A stretch of DNA of 64,000 bases from Onchocerca volvulus (lineage: Eukaryota > Nematoda > Chromadorea > Rhabditida > Onchocercidae). Positions 1 to 14,500 of this stretch are shown here, piece after piece (within the stretch, counting starts at the first letter, position 1; each line of letters starts with the position of its first letter). The notes below the pieces were generated by a model. That model did not search any database and was not told the origin of the DNA. It saw only the letters and a program-made list of their open reading frames with translations. The DNA is taken from NCBI GenBank assembly GCA_000499405.2, contig HG738138.1, positions 21,057,753 to 21,121,752 on the forward strand. Reading direction: 5' to 3'. Both the position numbers and the translations under genes were made by a program.

Positions 1-3000
1 CAGTGAAGTAACACTGGAATCAAGCTTTGTTCTTGGAAAATCTACCGACCAAGAGAAAACTGAGCTTGAGATCAAGCCAATACCAGATCCAATGCATTCT
101 AAAGGAAATGTTGCGCACTTTACTGATGAGGTTAAGTTATTGATTTCAAGCCATATCTTCCTACTGCATACAATAAGTCCCACCTATGGTAATCTGAATA
201 ACCATCTTCTCATTTGCTTTAGTTTTAATTATTAATTTTATTTGCACTAAACCACACATCATATCTAATATTCCTCTCCCTTTATGATTCTCCTAAAATG
301 CTAAAGAGGGTAGGATGTCAGATTATCTTTAATTCTAGTAGGAGATTCGAGGTAAACTTCGAACGATTTTTATCTAGAGGTGAACTTCAGTTCATTGGAA
401 GTTGAAGATTTTATCTTCAATTATTCATTGATATAAATATGTAATTGAAGTGTATAGTGCATATTAAAAGTATTTATGACATAACTGCGCGTAATAAATT
501 ATTTTTATTACATTAGCCATTTGGAAAAACTGAAGATCATTATATGTTTGTAGTAACTTTGACAAAACTTAGATGCATGCAGCACAACAAGTGTACCAAT
601 ACATTAACTGTTTAAATGGCTGCCCAAGTTTTTTAGTTCATATTTTATATAATACAGTAAAGGTCTTTAAATAGCATGCATTTCATACTGGACAGATTTA
701 ATAGTTATAAACATAATCGGACATCGAAGAATAATGGAATGGATTACAGGTTGCGGTAAATATAAACAAAATGTTTGAATTTCCTTCAAGCAATACTATT
801 CCTTCGTCGTTCCAATCATCAACTCCAGAAGAGAACCTTGAATTCTCGATGACTGCAGTTGCTCTCGAGAGCACATTACAAAAAACTGTCCCGATGAAAG
901 TCGATGATCAAGATAAAACAATCATAGAAGCGGAAATCAAACCAGTACAAGAGAAAACTGAATCAAAATTTCAGGTTTATTACACAATAGTTCTTCGCAG
1001 TAGATTTTCTTCAAAATTATTGCTATTCCACCTGATATTAATTCACCAATAGTGCTTTGAGTTTCAATCATTTCTTTAACTTAAGATGCAGCTCAGCAGG
1101 TCTGAACTTCTTTTACAACTTCCAGTTTGCTTTCTTTGTAAGAGCTTTCCGTTTTTTGCTTTAATTGTTTCGTAATTTTTTTTCGCATTTTCATAAAATT
1201 TATAACTGACTTTTCTTTTCTTAGCTCTCTTAATTTTTTACTTTAATTCCAAGCCTTTTTTCTTAAATTTTCTTTTTGCTTTGCTTATTTTTTTTTTTTT
1301 TTTTTTTGATATCATCTGAGAATTTGAAGAGGAAGAACACTGAAAAGGAAAAAAAGACGACTGACAGCTTTTTACCAGAATTGAGCCTGGAAATCAAAAA
1401 TTTCGTTAATTGAGCAATTTGAAAAAGTTATTTTTAAAAATTCAGCACAAGAAATCGTGCAAGATTATCATGACCAATATTATTTATGAAATGGAAAATT
1501 ATTAGCTGTGTTTGACATTGGGGATTTCTGATTTTTTTTGTTTTCTAAATAATGGATTTTCTCATGCACTACATATTATCTTCCCTAGAACATTAATAAT
1601 TCAATAAGAGCAATAAATGATTTTTCAGTTATGTAATGCTATGAAAATAACATTTAATCTTGGAATAACAACTTCCTTCAACATATAAAATTGTGCCATT
1701 CGCATTTAAAAATAAAAAGAAAAGACGAAGAAAAAAAAGGAAACAATTTTAGTCTACAAAGACAAATTTCGCAGAAAAATCTGTAAATCTTGGTGGTCCA
1801 CCTAATCATGCGCCACCATTATCACCAGAAAATACAGTCTCCGTGTTACCATCACCCAAAAATGTGCCGCCACCAGTACCACCGAAGAAAAAATCTATTG
1901 AAATGATCCTTGCAGAAGAAGCCAAAGCTATGGGGCAGCATTCATTAAGGGTATTTTCAAGTTTTTTTTTTGTTTTTTATTTCTACTAATTTTTTTTTCA
2001 TATTTCTGTTTATTTTTTAATTTCTTTCCAAAATTTTTAATAGCGCAATTTTTTTGAAAAGTGAAGAAACCCAAAGACTTATTTTAAAATCTGCCGTCTT
2101 ACTTGGAATCTCCGAATCATGAAAATTCTTCATACAATCGAGAAAGAGAAAGGAATTTTAGATTTCCAAGAGTTTTGTTATTTGATCCGCTCATCCATTA
2201 CCCAGTTTGTTTTTTTTTTATTTGGTAATTAGAAAATTTAATTCGTATGATGTGTGCTAGATTGATTTATTATATTTTGGGAAGTCCAGGAAAAAAATAC
2301 ATACATACAGATCCAATATAACTCAAATTTATATTTGAATTTGTTGCAAATATTTGAAAATTTTGAATTATTGAAAAATGGAATTGACTAAATGCTACTA
2401 TCGCTCATTCTGTTAACTGTGTTTTTATTATTGATTTCATAGAGCCTTGCAAGAACTTTATGCACTCCTAAATCATCCTGCACTATTTCAGCTTTTTCCT
2501 GCCCTTCTGCTAAGTTTCTAGCAATGTTTTTTGCTAATCTATGCTTATGTTCCGGATGAGAAAGATCATTACGATCAAGAAATTGTTTCGATTATTAAGA
2601 TAGTAATCATATCGTATATTGTATTGCAAAAAATGTTTAGGGAATCGAAACATCGGTTCAAGGGATTACAAGCCCTGAAATCGAAAAAAATGAACTCAAA
2701 TCAAGAAATAAAACGAAGCAGAAGTAAGTAGCCGAGTTTCAAACTTTCTAAGCATTTTTTAGTTCAAATAGCAATTTCTGGTCCGGAAGTTTGAGAATTT
2801 AAAATTAAACTAAATTTATGAAAAAGAATTTTTCCCATTCATCTTGAATAATATTTTCTTCTTAAATTATGATTTTTTTGGAAATTTATGTTGTTCAACT
2901 TTTCATTTTTTCTGTGAAATTTCTCAATATCATGGTTCATTCATATTCCCAGTCGAAACTTCGAAATCTAACTAATCGAATGTAAGCTTTAAGTACGCGC

Positions 3001-3684
3001 TGAAAGTTAGTGAGTTAATTTTACTCATTCACTTTTTGTGTTCATTTTGTAAGTTTATTGGTCACTTAGCATTTATAAATACTGCTAAAATTGCTTACTG
3101 GTTTAGTATCGAAACATCAATCATCCAGGAACAAACTGAAGTGGCAGCAGATAAAAATGAAAAACGTGAAACGATGCAGGAGCCTGAATCTCAAAAGACG
3201 CACATAACTCAGATTCAAAAACCTGGAACTCAGAAGGAAAGAGTACATCCGATTCCACCAACAACAGAATCAAAATCTGTCAGTTTGTTTCCTAATCACT
3301 CCAAAAACTTTATAATTTATTAAGTAAGAGTAACAATTGAATAATTTATACCATTTGTCAGATATTCAGTGGAGCTAGAAAAGTTAAATATCATTGAAAA
3401 ACTGATAATCTTGTTCTGAAAAAAATTGCAAGAATGATGAACGTTTCCTGTAATGGCAATTTTACTATGCAAATTTCTTCGAAACTCATTTCGATAAAGA
3501 AGTGGTATGATAACAAGTTGGTGTGTTATAATTTGAAAGAGATTTGACAAAAATTATTCGAAAAAAAACTTTCAAAAATATATTTCAACAGGAAGCGGCA
3601 AGTCAAAAAAATAAGACGGATACAATGAGACAAAAAAGTGGTGATGGACAACAGCAGCAAACTCGACGATGCACCATATTATGA
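1..3684 (+). CDS. Lys/Glu-rich repeat protein with C-terminal CaaX box (5'-partial)
   Basis: 3' part of a multi-exon gene that begins before the window. Exons read in one consistent phase: <1-130, 750-974, 1753-1950, 2641-2723, 3107-3278 and 3592-3684 (stop TGA 3682-3684); a further in-phase exon is possible at 1321-1404. Donors are GT and acceptors are TTACAG, TTTTAG, GTTTAG and CAACAG. The protein is hydrophilic, rich in K, E, Q and S, and carries a diverged unit of the form LES...DQ.KT..E.EIKP in the first two exons. The 1753-1950 exon has a proline run (PPPVPP) followed by KKK, a possible SH3 ligand. The last residues are RRCTIL, a CaaX-type box ending in Leu, which in known proteins favours geranylgeranylation; basic residues before the Cys would help membrane attachment (inference). 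Overall form recalls membrane-anchored scaffold proteins, but I do not recognise the family. Confidence 0.6.
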
Positions 3685-5279
3685 ATTTTTATTAAAAATA
3701 ATTAAACTAAATGAATATTCTGAAATTCTACATTGTTTGTGGGAAATGACATCCAGAATCAATTTAAACTTTAGAATCTGAATTCAGCAAAATCCGGTCT
3801 ATTTCAATTCGATTCAACGTGGCATAATTTAATGCTTTTAGATTTATTTAAGCATGTGCAAAATGATTATAGATTAAAATATGTGGTTTTGTAGGTTGCA
3901 ATCTAATTAAGTTTTCTACTTCCTTTTCATTTTACCTGCATTTGATTAAATTGAGTACGTTTCATTAAATCTATTATCTGCTAGCAGCTCAGGATGGAAA
4001 TCAAGATTAAGAGAATTATAAATTTTGATTCTAGTATGACTCATTCAGGTTATTCCTATTGTAGTTTGATGTTTTCTGTCCTTTTTGATACTTTATTCAG
4101 TTACCGCTATTTTTTTGTTCTTCTTCTAATTTCTTAAATTCTTCTCATCATTTTTTGCAAATGATTCAGAACATCGTACTTGAAAAAGTAGCAAAATTTA
4201 GTGATTTGTCATGAAATATAATGTCTGACTTGAAATTTGAAAATCATTCCGTAAGTAGGTAATTTATTGCCTTAAGTGCTAGTCAACAGCAGTGAGCACA
4301 AAAACTTTATATTAGATTTCTTTCTCCACTTTTTTGATCCGTCTTCAAAGTATTTATCTTCCTTTTATTTATCCATCAAGTTCATTATTCAAATTTTTAA
4401 GATGACTCATAGATAAAAGAAGTATGAGCATCTTTAAGAAGTACGAGAGAAGTATTCAATGAGTATTTTTAAAAATTTTTTAATTTTTTCGATAAGATCA
4501 AACCTAAATCACTAATCACTTATGAAAATCCTCGCAGAACAAAATTTTCCCATCTGTAGCTTAAGAAAATATAAGTATGCGTACACCTATATTAAAGATG
4601 GTATTAAAAAACTGTGTTGATTTAAATCAAATTAAAAAATCCCGTATTATTATATTTTTGATATAGATACGCTTCAGTTTTGCTGTTCGTCAATGATACT
4701 ACTGTTTAAATCAAATTTGCTTCATAATATTTTCCAAATGTGCGTTTTCCTTTTTTGTATTTTTGATATTTCTTATATTGAAAAGTTCTGTTTTGAATGA
4801 CTTTTTATTTCTTAAAAGCATATAATATTTTTCAAGAAAAATGTGGATTCAATTTCTGTATTTCAGTAATAAATTTCATTTTTGGCCCAAAAACAAATAA
4901 ATTACGTCAGTATTTCGACATGTCAATATGAAATTTAATGTGCTAGCGCACTCCTATATTTAAAAAAGTAATAATATACAAAATGAGAAAAGAACAATTC
5001 ATTTCATTTAAGATATTAAGTTAGTGTCATCAAGTGTAACCGAAACACTTATTAAAAGGATATGGAAATCCAAGCAAGATTCTGGAGATCTTCCAGAAAT
5101 CATTGATAACGATAATTTTATTAATATCAATAGAGATAAAGGATGTTGTTAATCAGGCGTGAGATCATCACTTTTATGTTCTTAAAAACTGAGTAGAATG
5201 AGTCTTACTGAAGAGATGATGAGTGAATAAACATTTAAAATTTGAATTACTAGAGTCTTTTAACAAAAGTAATAGAATA
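3685..5279. other. intergenic, AT-rich, no gene seen
   Basis: Follows the stop of the CaaX-box gene and ends at the 3' end of the convergent Kunitz gene. It should hold both 3' UTRs. I saw no exon with consistent splice phase and no repeat of note. Confidence 0.5.
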
Positions 5280-6519
5280 TTAAGAGCCAACAAATCTATT
5301 GGAATATTCCACCAGACAAGTTTCTTCGCATTCTTTTCGACTGTAGAAATGATTCGCATTGCCACAACCACTGAAATAACATTGAATATGGTTTTTTAAT
5401 TCGAAGTAATCTGATAATTTATCAGCAGTGATAAAAGGAAGTTTCATAACGGACTATCACTTTTTTATAGTGGCATTCTCGGATCAAAAAAAGTGAGATC
5501 ATCCTAAACGGATGATTTCATTTTCTTTTTTTTTTTTTTATTTTAAATTTTGAATCATCCTCTAACGGCCCGATTCAAAATTTTAAGCTATTTTGCTCAG
5601 AATCCAGCAGATATTCATTCGCAGAAATCCATTACCGGTGATGGAAACATCAAATACTAAACATTGATTTCCGCATAATTTAGACATTGAAATTCCGATA
5701 AAAAGCATAAAGTACTGAAAAATTTTACCTGAAACTGAATCTTTCACATCGACCTCTTAAAAAGTTATAATACCACAATACTTTTACTTTGGAACAGGGT
5801 CCAGTGACAACAGGAAGCTGGCAGATTTCTGGAAGCATTTTAACAGTAAAACTTCCTTCAGATATTTTCGGATCAACCTGTTTTAGTACACCATCTGGAA
5901 ATGGCCTTTGTTCGGTTGCAGTTTCGGAAGATGAAAATGATTCTGCTTTAAACATATTAGGAATCACTAAAGAGGATTTCGGAAGGACGGATTTGATTAT
6001 CGGGTTTATCGAACTAGTTGATAACAGTGATTCCGAAGATACTTCCATCTTTGTTTCCATAGTATCATTCGGAAGAACGCATGATACTGCAAATCACCAT
6101 TTTATTGCACATGCTCTTTTTTTTTTTTTTTTTTTTGAAGAGCTCAAATATATTTGAATTCAGACTAGATTAATGAAAGATGTCAACAAAGTGGTTCACC
6201 GAACAATTTGTTCAGTTGTTAATACTTTTCAAATTTTCAAATTATCATTCAAAAAGAATGTGAGATACGAAAGAAAAAAATATGCATTTAATGTATATAT
6301 GTATATAAATATATACACACATATGTGTAACACTTTTATCAAGCTTCAGCAAATGTGGAAATAATGAGCAAAAATCAACCGATGTTATTAATGCGTTGAC
6401 ACACTTTCGGTAAGAGGCAAGTAATCCACATACATTCCGATACCTCCTGATTATCAGCTAGGCAAATTTTTATTACTGTCATTACTACTAGTAATAATAT
6501 CATAGTGATAGCAATTATC
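5280..6519 (-). CDS. secreted single-domain Kunitz (BPTI-type) inhibitor-like protein
   Basis: Complete three-exon model on the minus strand: 6519-6380 (ATG at 6503), 6086-5729 and 5370-5280 (stop TAA). Splice phases agree (1, then 2) and the CDS gives 190 aa. The first exon follows TTATTTTCAG with only 16 bases of leader, fitting spliced-leader addition. Residues 1-16 form a signal peptide (MILLLVVMTVIKICLA). Residues 45-125 are Ser/Pro-rich and low in structure. Residues 130-179 are a Kunitz domain with all six cysteines (C130, C139, C155, C163, C175, C179); key pieces are CQLPVVTGPC, WYYN, CERFSFSGCGNANHF and ECEETC. Such domains block serine proteases or act as channel ligands, and filarial worms secrete several. 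Oddities: the P1 position after C139 is Ser, not Lys/Arg, and the C4-C5 gap is 11 residues, where BPTI has 12. Two additional Cys pairs may lie in residues 24-44. The exact exon 1 donor is the least certain point. Confidence 0.8.
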
Positions 6520-8502
6520 CTGAAAATAAAAACTGAAATAAATTCACTTCAAATAAATATTTCATGTTTTTTCAATTAGTTCCGTATTAAATAGACTTCG
6601 TACGAGCAAATAGTACAAATTAAATTGATTGACATTTCTTTCAAAATGAAATCAAACTTCCGTAATATTGGGTGCAGAGATATCATCAGAAGAAATCATT
6701 GTGATAGTAAAAATGTGAAAATGGAATGCTGCGAATTACAGATCAGCAAGTATTTGTGATATTTCGGTCATACATCTGAACAGATGCTTTTGGAAGCTAT
6801 CAAGTGAGGAAATAATTCGTGCTCTAATAATTCGCACTTAATGCCCTAATATCACATCACCAACAATATTGCTTCCTGATTCCTGCGAAAAATTTGTCAC
6901 TTGTCTTGCAGATTTCTTTAAAGATTGAAATAAAAAAATAATTCAAATAAGTGGTCAGTCGATCTTGCTAGGTGTAATAGTTTAATAATGAACAATTAAA
7001 ACTGTAATCACATCCTTGGAATAAATAGCGAAGAGTAGAAATGTGAACTTCCATAAACATTAACTTCAGCTTATATGGTATCAGCCAGATGGCTGCTTCC
7101 ATAGCGTCTTTTCGTCATAACGATAAAATAACCTGAAAAAGTCCGCTTCAAAGGAACGATCAAGCATATCCCACATCTGAATTGTGTCGTTTTATCGAAT
7201 TAAGCAGTGTTGCTGATCCATACCGATTTAATAAGAGCAATGTGGATAACGTCAAAAACAAACACATTCATTTATTAAGACTGCTTTCATTAAATGCAAC
7301 TTAATCACTACTCACTATTTGTCATAAAAACGCTGAATTCATCCAAAAATGAACGATATAAAATAGGAACAAAATAGAAATGGAAGAGAAGATATGAGCA
7401 CCACAGAAGAGAGAGTTAGTTTGTGACAATCAAAAGTATGTTGCTGTGGCGTCAAATCCGGTTAAAAATATCTCAAAAACTCTCGCACAGCATGATGATT
7501 AGATGTTAGCACAGAAATTATTGTGATACACAGAGGAAGACACAACTTTCTTTGTCTCTCGTCGAATTTTAAAATTAGCTACGATATTCTGCACGAATTT
7601 ACGATATTTGAAAGTTTAAAAAGTTGAATTCTACTCGGAAACGAATGTCAAGCTACTCGAAAATTTTCCTTTTTTGTCTTTCAACTTAAGTGTCACTTGA
7701 AATATATTTAATAACAAACATATCTTACACTAGTCTAAGCGTAAAGTTAAGAATCTAAGATCTAAAAGACAGGAAACGAAAGAAAAGATAATAGTTTTTC
7801 TTAGTTTTCTTTTTTTCTTCAGCAGAATTTTTCAAATTATTATTGGCTTATTGCTTTGTAGCTCATGGCATTTTTAAAGTCCTAACTAATTCAGGTTTTG
7901 AATCTTCCCAATGACGACTAAAAGATGACAATTTTCAAATGTTATCTTTTCAAATTTCTTGTAACGACCTCTGAAACACTATTCCTACATACGAAATGCT
8001 CTACTTGTTACATTACACATCCAGGCAAGGAAACAAGTTTTTCTTAGAATATACATTTCATTTAAGAAAAGCGAGAACAAGATATATATAATGTTCTTCG
8101 AAACTGAAATTTTGTTCATTTTACTTTCTTTTTGAATTTGGTTCTGAAGGATAAGAAGCAAAGGAGATGCTACAATTTAAGGATAATTTTTTTTTATTAT
8201 GACTGGCATTTTCCTATTGTTTCTTCAATAAATCATTGCAATAACAGCATTACATCATATAATTTGTAGTGAGAAAATGAACAGCACTGACTGAGAAAAT
8301 CATCTCTCGCTTTCAAAAAATATCTCTAACAAGCAAAACTTCTCATTCAAAGTTTAAACACATTAGCTTCATTACAAGAACAGCATGATTTTAGTGGCAG
8401 ATTTTGATGACAGTTTGAGGTTAATAATTATTTGATAATATGATGCTTCACAATAACTTGGCTCAAAAAATTTCAATTTCTATAGCAATTTAGTTTAGAA
8501 CT
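6520..8502. other. intergenic, no gene seen
   Basis: Lies between the 5' end of the Kunitz gene and the 3' end of YIPF4, both on the minus strand. It must contain the Kunitz promoter and the YIPF4 3' UTR. Very AT-rich, only short frames; nothing recognisable. Confidence 0.5.
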
Positions 8503-10688
<2,186 letters not shown>

Positions 10689-11375
10689 CTGAAAATATCA
10701 GTATTTCATAAGTGAACCAATCTAGAAGTTAACGGATGAGTGAAAATTCAGGTCGGTTCACGTGAAGCCTACCTGAAGTTTACGTAAAGACAAACTATTT
10801 CACATGAAACTAGAGAACTGATGAAAATTGGAAATGTTCACGGTATTCACGGCCCGCAGGGAAACTAACACCCATCAGCTGTCATCTTCAGTGAGACGCT
10901 CGAAGTTTCATAATACACTGGCCATCAGTGATTTGGCAGCGACTGAGTGGAGTTGTGGTGCGCTCGGGATTCGGACGTGTGGTGTTACGTGGGAGGTGCG
11001 GGGCGGGGAGGAGGGCTGCTTAATTGTGACCCGTTAAGAAATCATTTTTGGCAGACGCATTGTCACTGCTTATAAATTATATCCGATGGCGTACATTTTG
11101 AGAATTTAAGTAAAATTGCAGAGTTCTCAGTTAATGGTTAAATGAAAGGAGCAGTTGAAGAAGTAGAATTCTGAAGCTCTTAGGAATGAGATAGAGCTTT
11201 CTGTAAATATTTCTAGATAACTGCGTGATTGTATTATACTGTTTTTCACAACTCTTTCATTTTGTGTTAATTTCAAATTTAAAGAAATGCTAGCTCAGTT
11301 ATCTCTCGTATAGCTTATTTAAATAAATCCATTGAAATTGATTTAATTTACTAGACATCAAGGACAGTGCATATA
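10689..11375. promoter_or_regulatory. shared divergent promoter of YIPF4 and TMED10
   Basis: The 690-base gap between the two start regions is the most GC-rich stretch of the window, peaking at about 10850-11035. It contains TCACGTGA (10758-10765), GGACGTGT (10973-10980), TTACGTGG (10985-10992) and a GC box GGGGCGGGG (11000-11008). ACGTG cores resemble E-box and UPR-element sites. A TTTACTAG acceptor at about 11350 may be the trans-splice site of the TMED10 mRNA. A 69-codon frame on the plus strand here (10828-11037) lacks any protein-like features and is taken as chance. Binding factors are inference only. Confidence 0.5.
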
Positions 11376-12936
11376 ATGCTTATGGATGCCGTTCTCTTTC
11401 TCGTTATCGTGTTCATTTCACAGACAACATGTCTCCGTTTTTACGTCCCACCGAATGGTAAGAAATGTTTGAAGGAGGAAATACATAAGAATGTGGTCGT
11501 CACTGGATCATATGAATTTGCCGATACTGCAGGCCATATTACTTCTGTCCATGTAAGTTAGCCATTTTCTTTAGATAATAAATGCTGAAGTATAGAATTA
11601 AGTCAAATGCTAATCCAGCATGCATTATATCTTTTGTTGAGTATTGACGTCATAATTTGAGTGCGAGTCATAATTTAACTACTTTTGTTAGTTCCGAAAT
11701 ACAATAATATGATGGCATTTGATTCGCTTCAAAAAAAATTTCATTTTATTTCAGGTAACAGATACTAGGGGTCACACATTATATCAGCGGGAACGTTTTA
11801 CTGAAACCAGTGGCAAATTTGCATTCACAGCTGACGAATATGATATCTTTGAAATATGTTTCATTACACATTCTCCACCAAGTTTGTTACTATTTTGGGT
11901 ATTTTATAACAAAAAATTAAGGTTATAAATCACTGGATGAACCATCTTTTCGAAGTGCTATTATTGTAATCTAAATATGTTGAAGTTAAGTTGAAGGTGT
12001 TATTGATTTGCCTTCCGAATTTTCTTTTATTTAGATATTCGAGGTGGGAATCGTGAAGTTTACTTAGATATGAAACGAGGTGTGGAAGCCAAAAATTATA
12101 ATGCAGTTGCCGAGGCGGAACAGTTAAAACCACTAGAAGTTGAATTAAGACGGTAAGGAAAGTGCTGTATTCGTTTGAGTTCTTTTTGCTATGTTCCTTT
12201 CCGAAGTTTTTCAGAGGCGAAAAATTTAATCACTCAAAAAGTAATGCTACTTTATCTTTGTTACTTTGTTCAATTCAAGTTATTAAATCATTAATTCTCA
12301 ATTGTTAAAGTTTCTGACTTCATTTTTTTAGTTTGGAGGATTTGTCTGATTCGATTGTTCAAGATTTTGCTTACATGCGACAAAGGGAAGAGGAGATGAG
12401 AACTACAAATGGTAAGATATTTTTGATGATTATGGAATCAAATATTTTTTAAAAAATTTTTTTCTAATTTGAACATCTTAATATATTCTTTTAAATTTTG
12501 AAGTTGCCTTCCATTTTTCTTTAGTCGTCTTTTTCAAAAACCAATTTCGCATTCTACCAGTTGACTTCATATTTCACGCAATTTTCCAACCGCATTTCTC
12601 ATACTCATAAAAAATTGAATGTCAGTTTCTGAAATAACATCCAAGATGCAATTTAAATATATGTCGGCGTTGAGTTTATAGTGCGGAAAAAATGGAAGAT
12701 ATTGTAGTTATCGTTTCTGGGACTGGAATTCATTGACTGTACGGATACACTAGCTGTTCTGATATAAAAAATATTTTTTCATAAGAAAATATTTCTAAAT
12801 TAATAAATCTTCAGAATCAACAAACAGCCGAGTATTGTATTTGAGTATATTTTCGATGTTATGTCTTCTCAGTTTGGCCATCTGGCAAGTGCTATATCTT
12901 CGTCGATATTTTAAGGCCAAGAAACTGATTGACTGA
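11376..12936 (+). CDS. TMED10: TMED10, p24-delta family cargo receptor
   Basis: Complete five-exon gene, 207 aa: 11376-11552, 11755-11881, 12035-12152, 12332-12411 and 12815-12936 (stop TGA), phases 0, 1, 2, 1 consistent. ATG 11376 is chosen over the upstream GTG; ATG 11382 is also possible. Residues 1-19 or so form a signal peptide, then comes the luminal GOLD domain with two conserved cysteines (GKKC, FEICF), the coiled-coil marked by [19 protein letters not shown] and [17 protein letters not shown], one membrane span ([20 protein letters not shown]) and the cytosolic tail [13 protein letters not shown]. The tail keeps the aromatic and dilysine signals that bind COPII and COPI coats. p24 proteins cycle between ER and Golgi as hetero-oligomers and load GPI-anchored and other cargo. 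It is divergent from YIPF4. An AATAAA at 13203 could be the polyadenylation signal. Confidence 0.95.
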
Positions 12937-14500
12937 ATCGATTTTGTTATTAGATTTTTCAATTAGTTTCTTGATTGCCATGGTAAACATTTTCATAATT
13001 TGCTAAGGGAATAGTTTTATTTTATTTCATTTTTTTTTTTTTTTTACGTATTTCCTGGTTTGAATTATTCATCCTGTGAATGATTAATATTTATTTTGCG
13101 GATTTTATTCTAATTATTTTGTGCAATGTAAAATTCATGGATATTGTTGGTATGGAGCATAATCATTTGCTTTTGATCTCTTGGAAAAGTTACCTTTTTA
13201 TAATAAATAATCCAGAAGTGGATCATAAGTAAGTAATCCAGATGCTATCGCGACGCATTTTTCTTCTTTGAAACATGGATTATTTTCCCTTGTATAAAAA
13301 AAGAAATCTTTACTTTTATTATTGTTTTAATGAATGTCATTTTAGTTAAAGTCAATTTTTCAAATACAGTTATTGTATTGAATTAAGAGATTTAGTTTTC
13401 ATGATGGAATTATGTTTGCTTAAGACTTTCTTGAGCACTCACTTTCATGCTCAGAGAATTTAGTTTAGAAAAATTTCATAATATTATTATGATATCATTA
13501 CTTTTTTGTTTTGGTTTGTTATAGAATTAAGTTGGAATTTCTATTTGCAACGAGAGCTTTATTGAAACCAAACAGTTCAAATCTGGTATTATTATTTCTA
13601 ACAATAGTCTGTAGTCTCTAGGCCCTTTGCTGATTTCGATATAATTATATAATTTGTGCTTTGTTGTTTTATTTTTTGAGTCAGGCAGATAATTTTTTTA
13701 AAAAAGTATCAGCTGAATTTGAGTTTTTTTATCTGGGAAATTTCTATGTACGCATTGCACTCGGCAGAGTATTTTCTTCATTATTTCTAAATATTCCAAA
13801 AAAAATTCATCGTATCAGATTTATTGAGCGTCAAGTTTAGAGAGTCAGCCTTATTCTTGCAAAGTTTTCTTATAATAATAGGTGGTATAGTTTTGGAAAT
13901 TCCATTGGAATACTCGACATTTGTTTACTCTGTTTTTAACGTGATAATTTTAATATTTCCTTTTTATGGTTATTGGATGTTAATTTTACGAGAAGATTAT
14001 GGAATAAATCTACTTTTATCTACTTCTCGAATACATGAGTGGCTTCATGAAACCTGAATAATTTTTCTTTTTTTTTTTTTTCTCGAACTATTGCTGTATG
14101 AAGAAGAAAGTGCAACACAGCGTAAAATTTTGCGTAAATCGGGATGATACGAAGTATCATTTTTTTTATAATTTGAATACACTGATTTTTGATATAAAAT
14201 TTATCTTGTTTAATGGCCCGTGATTCTTGCATTTTTCTGTTTGGCTTTCAGAAGTTGAAGGAACTAAATTGCTGTGCTTTCCTCAATGCCTAAATCTTAA
14301 ATTAATCCAAAAATTGCTTGAATACGTCAAGGATTGAAGAATTTAATGATAGGAGTAGTAGATCACGTTGGGAATGACGGTATTTGCTTTTAAAGTTTGT
14401 TTTTCGACCGAAAGAAATGGATTAATCGATTCTGTTTTGTGTATGCCAAGTAGGTTACAGAAATTTCTCCAGCGGTTAAACGCTTATGAAATGATGGTTG
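12937..14500. other. intergenic between TMED10 and the RNF207-like gene
   Basis: Holds the TMED10 3' UTR and the promoter of the next gene. A 77-codon plus-strand frame at 13824-14057 is hydrophobic but has no splice context or family resemblance and is not called. Long T runs are present at about 13030 and 14070. Confidence 0.45.

Noticed and set aside
5587..5729. Reading the Kunitz gene straight on past 5729 to a GNGF..C segment as the third exon
   Set aside because: It lacks the fourth and sixth cysteines and needs a 14-base intron; the exon at 5370-5280 supplies all missing cysteines in phase.
5789..6157. 122-codon plus-strand frame
   Set aside because: It is the antisense shadow of the Kunitz exon, which is supported by cysteine pattern and splice phase.
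10828..11037. 69-codon plus-strand frame in the YIPF4/TMED10 gap
   Set aside because: It lies in a GC-rich promoter interval, has no splice context, and its translation has no protein-like order.
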